Positions 37,156-37,818 of a stretch of DNA of 37,818 nucleotides are shown here, one piece after another. Under the pieces are notes generated by a model that was not told where the DNA came from, made no database searches, and was given only the letters and a program-made list of their open reading frames with translations. The translations under genes and the position numbers were made by a program. Origin of the DNA: a virus. The number at the start of each line of letters is the position of its first letter. Within the stretch, counting starts at the first letter, position 1. The DNA is taken from positions 1 to 37,818 of the IMG/VR virus record IMGVR_UViG_3300045884_000242, one strand, 5' to 3'.

Positions 37156-37503
37156 TTAGGCGGCCAGCGGTGTTACGGACACAAAAGGGCAGTCTGACTG
37201 GCTAATAATCCGCAGGTCCTCCGTTCGAGTCGGAGTAGGGGCACCCACTCCCCCGGCGCCGTCGGGGCTGGTTGTGCCGCTGGTGATCCAGCTGACCGGC
37301 ACGCCGGTAGCTAAAGCCCACGCGTTGAGCGTCGTGCGTCGCGGCGTCCCGTGTCCTGTTTCGGCATTGCTGATGGCGGCGCGGGAGATCCCCGAACGGG
37401 CCGCCAACTGTTCCTGGTCGAGTCCGGCGAACTCGCGGGCGATCCGCAGGCGGTGTTTCACCTCGATAGGCGGCACACTGCCTTGCTCGTATGCACTGGT
37501 CAT
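37156..37503 (-). CDS. rep: Phage repressor with attP in its 3' end and ssrA-like tail
   Basis: XRE-type repressor of the lytic genes, 115 aa. Residues 14-72 are the HTH (EVKHRLRIAREFAGLDQEQL, AARSGISRAAISNAETGHGT). The region from about residue 87 to 99 is encoded by the antisense of a tRNA 3' half (GAPTPTRTEDLRI), the attP core. The C-terminus reads SQSDCPFVSVTPLAA, ending in LAA as the mycobacterial ssrA tag does. In BPs-type phages the full-length viral repressor is degraded and integration removes the tag, giving a stable shorter form; the same is inferred here. ATG 37503 lies 7 bases after a -10 box, implying a leaderless mRNA. Confidence 0.88.
   Translation of the reverse strand: MTSAYEQGSVPPIEVKHRLRIAREFAGLDQEQLAARSGISRAAISNAETGHGTPRRTTLNAWALATGVPVSWITSGTTSPDGAGGVGAPTPTRTEDLRIISQSDCPFVSVTPLAA
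37202..37247 (+). other. attP: attP core: 3' half of a host tRNA gene
   Basis: Read on the plus strand, this matches the 3' half of a class I tRNA with exact spacing: anticodon-stem 3' strand TCCGC (37209-37213), variable loop AGGTC, T stem CTCCG/CGGAG around TTCGAGT (37219-37235), acceptor strand TAGGGGC (37236-37242), then A and CC. No 5' half exists upstream, so it is an attachment core and not a tRNA gene. The AATCCGCAGGTC segment is most like tRNA-Lys. It lies inside rep, about 140 bases upstream of int. Confidence 0.87.
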
Positions 37504-37510
37504 GGCGCGA

Positions 37511-37539
37511 ACTATATGCACAGTTACGCAACCCGTCAA
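37511..37539 (-). promoter_or_regulatory. Leaderless rep promoter
   Basis: On the minus strand TTGACG (37539-37534) and TATAGT (37516-37511) are separated by exactly 17 bases. Seven bases (37510-37504) separate the -10 from the repressor ATG, so transcription should begin at or next to the A of ATG. The spacer holds the operator-like GTTGCGTAAC. Confidence 0.8.
37523..37532. promoter_or_regulatory. Operator-like dyad O1 GTTACGCAAC
   Basis: GTTACGCAAC is a near-perfect dyad (GTTRCGYAAC) placed between the -35 and -10 of the rep promoter. A related site lies at the opposite promoter, fitting control of both by one dimeric protein, either Rep or the Cro-like product. Confidence 0.6.
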
Positions 37540-37566
37540 GCATGGAGAGCGCTTTCTATGTGAGTA

Positions 37567-37576
37567 ACTACGCGAA
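37567..37576. promoter_or_regulatory. Weaker operator-like site ACTACGCGAA
   Basis: This site differs from GTTACGCAAC at four or fewer positions and lies between the two promoters, 44 bases from the first and 26 from the second operator centre. It may be a third operator, as in lambda-type switches, but the match is weak. Confidence 0.35.
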
Positions 37577-37592
37577 TCGCCATCAATCAATG

Positions 37593-37602
37593 CTTGCGTA
37601 AT
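37593..37602. promoter_or_regulatory. Operator-like dyad O2 CTTGCGTAAT
   Basis: CTTGCGTAAT is the same motif in the opposite orientation (ATTACGCAAG on the minus strand) and overlaps the proposed -35 (TTGCGT, 37594-37599) of the rightward promoter, so a bound repressor would block RNA polymerase. Confidence 0.6.
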
Positions 37603-37622
37603 TATCCGCACACGTCTAGTTT
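37594..37622 (+). promoter_or_regulatory. Leaderless rightward (lytic) promoter
   Basis: TTGCGT (37594-37599) and TAGTTT (37617-37622) are 17 bases apart, and seven bases follow to ATG 37630, mirroring the rep promoter on the other strand. The -10 fits TAnnnT; the -35 is a moderate match. A competing -10-like TAATTA at 37599-37604 has no good -35. Confidence 0.6.
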
Positions 37623-37629
37623 CGGACAC

Positions 37630-37818
37630 ATGCCGCAACCACCACTGTCGGTCACCGAGGCCGCCGAACAAGCAGGGGAACCCAGACGCACGATCCAGTG
37701 GGCAATCCAGCAAGGACATCTGAAAGCCCACAAAATGCCCGGCCGCACCGGCGCTTACCTGATCCAGCAACGCGACCTCGACCGCTGGCTGACCAAGCGT
37801 GAGCAGGAAACGGCGTGA
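37630..37818 (+). CDS. Cro/Xis-like winged HTH protein (62 aa)
   Basis: Small DNA-binding protein of the MerR/excisionase type: LSVTEAAEQAGEPRRTIQWA (HTH), then IQQGHLKAHKMPGRTGAYLI and a final helix QQRDLDRWLTKREQE. It is divergent from rep and is the first rightward gene, the place of Cro in BPs-like phages; the fold is also that of excisionases, so it may repress rep, direct excision, or both. ATG 37630 is chosen for the leaderless promoter; an in-frame ATG further upstream at 37594 would overlap the -35. Its stop is the last base of the window. Confidence 0.8.
   Translation: MPQPPLSVTEAAEQAGEPRRTIQWAIQQGHLKAHKMPGRTGAYLIQQRDLDRWLTKREQETA

Noticed and set aside
37202-37247. A tRNA gene
   Set aside because: Only the 3' half (anticodon-stem strand to acceptor strand) is present; no matching D arm or 5' acceptor strand lies upstream, and it is inside the repressor gene.
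37599-37604. TAATTA as the -10 of the rightward promoter
   Set aside because: The hexamer 17 bases upstream (ATCGCC) is not a -35, while TTGCGT-17-TAGTTT fits better and gives the same 7-base spacing to ATG as the rep promoter.
1-37818. An integrated prophage with flanking host DNA
   Set aside because: The attP core and the full-length repressor tail are intact and contiguous, and no host chromosomal genes or second tRNA half are seen, so the sequence is the unintegrated form.
1-37818. Anti-phage defence, toxin-antitoxin, insertion sequence or tRNA cluster
   Set aside because: No transposase, toxin-antitoxin pair, restriction enzyme, CRISPR array or complete tRNA could be recognised in any frame.

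Overview
The window is a large part of the genome of a temperate, long-tailed (siphovirus-type) actinobacteriophage, almost certainly a phage of Mycobacterium or a close relative. The evidence is high GC content, a LysB mycolate esterase, a WhiB-like regulator, mycobacterial-type small secreted proteins (two DUF732-like and one cysteine-rich CDGP-like), and the usual order terminase, portal, scaffold, capsid, connectors, tail, lysis. The phage attachment site is intact, so this is the non-integrated form of the genome, not a prophage bounded by attL and attR. Replication genes come before the terminase, so the sequence is permuted relative to packaged DNA; the best place for the packaging end is the gap at 11513-11695.

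Layout. 1-4481: an early operon of small, tightly overlapping genes, including two secreted proteins and a WhiB. 4478-8965: a recombination and replication module with an HTH protein, YqaJ-type exonuclease, RecT annealase, a replication initiator with eight tandem 11-bp iterons inside its gene, and a probable helicase-loader-like protein. 9031-11512: small zinc-binding proteins, a DUF1643 protein, a MerR-like HTH protein and an HNH endonuclease. 11696-18587: head and connector genes. 18681-32339: tail genes, including a GGGAAAC -1 frameshift for the tail assembly chaperones, a tape measure protein with an embedded peptidase-like domain, Gly-rich tail proteins and a LamG-like tail protein. 32336-35614: lysis cassette (LysA, LysB and four small membrane proteins), closed by a strong intrinsic terminator. 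35872-37503, minus strand: a secreted DUF732 protein, tyrosine integrase and repressor. 37630-37818: a divergent Cro/Xis-like HTH gene.

The main discovery is the genetic switch. The 3' part of the repressor gene overlaps the antisense of a host tRNA 3' half (positions 39-73 of a class I tRNA, perfectly spaced), which is the expected attP core. The full-length viral repressor ends in -PLAA, like an ssrA degradation tag, and the integrase ends in -RDAA. This is the architecture of integration-dependent immunity known from phages such as BPs, Brujita and Charlie: integration cuts off the tag and stabilises the repressor. The repressor and the divergent HTH gene both appear to be made from leaderless mRNAs, each with 7 bases between the -10 hexamer and ATG. 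A shared GTTRCGYAAC-like operator sits in the spacer of one promoter and over the -35 of the other.

Second, the replication initiator gene carries an 88-bp iteron array flanked downstream by a dyad, two (CG)n tracts and two TACGTA palindromes; this is a strong candidate replication origin. All assignments are by reading the sequence; no database search was run.
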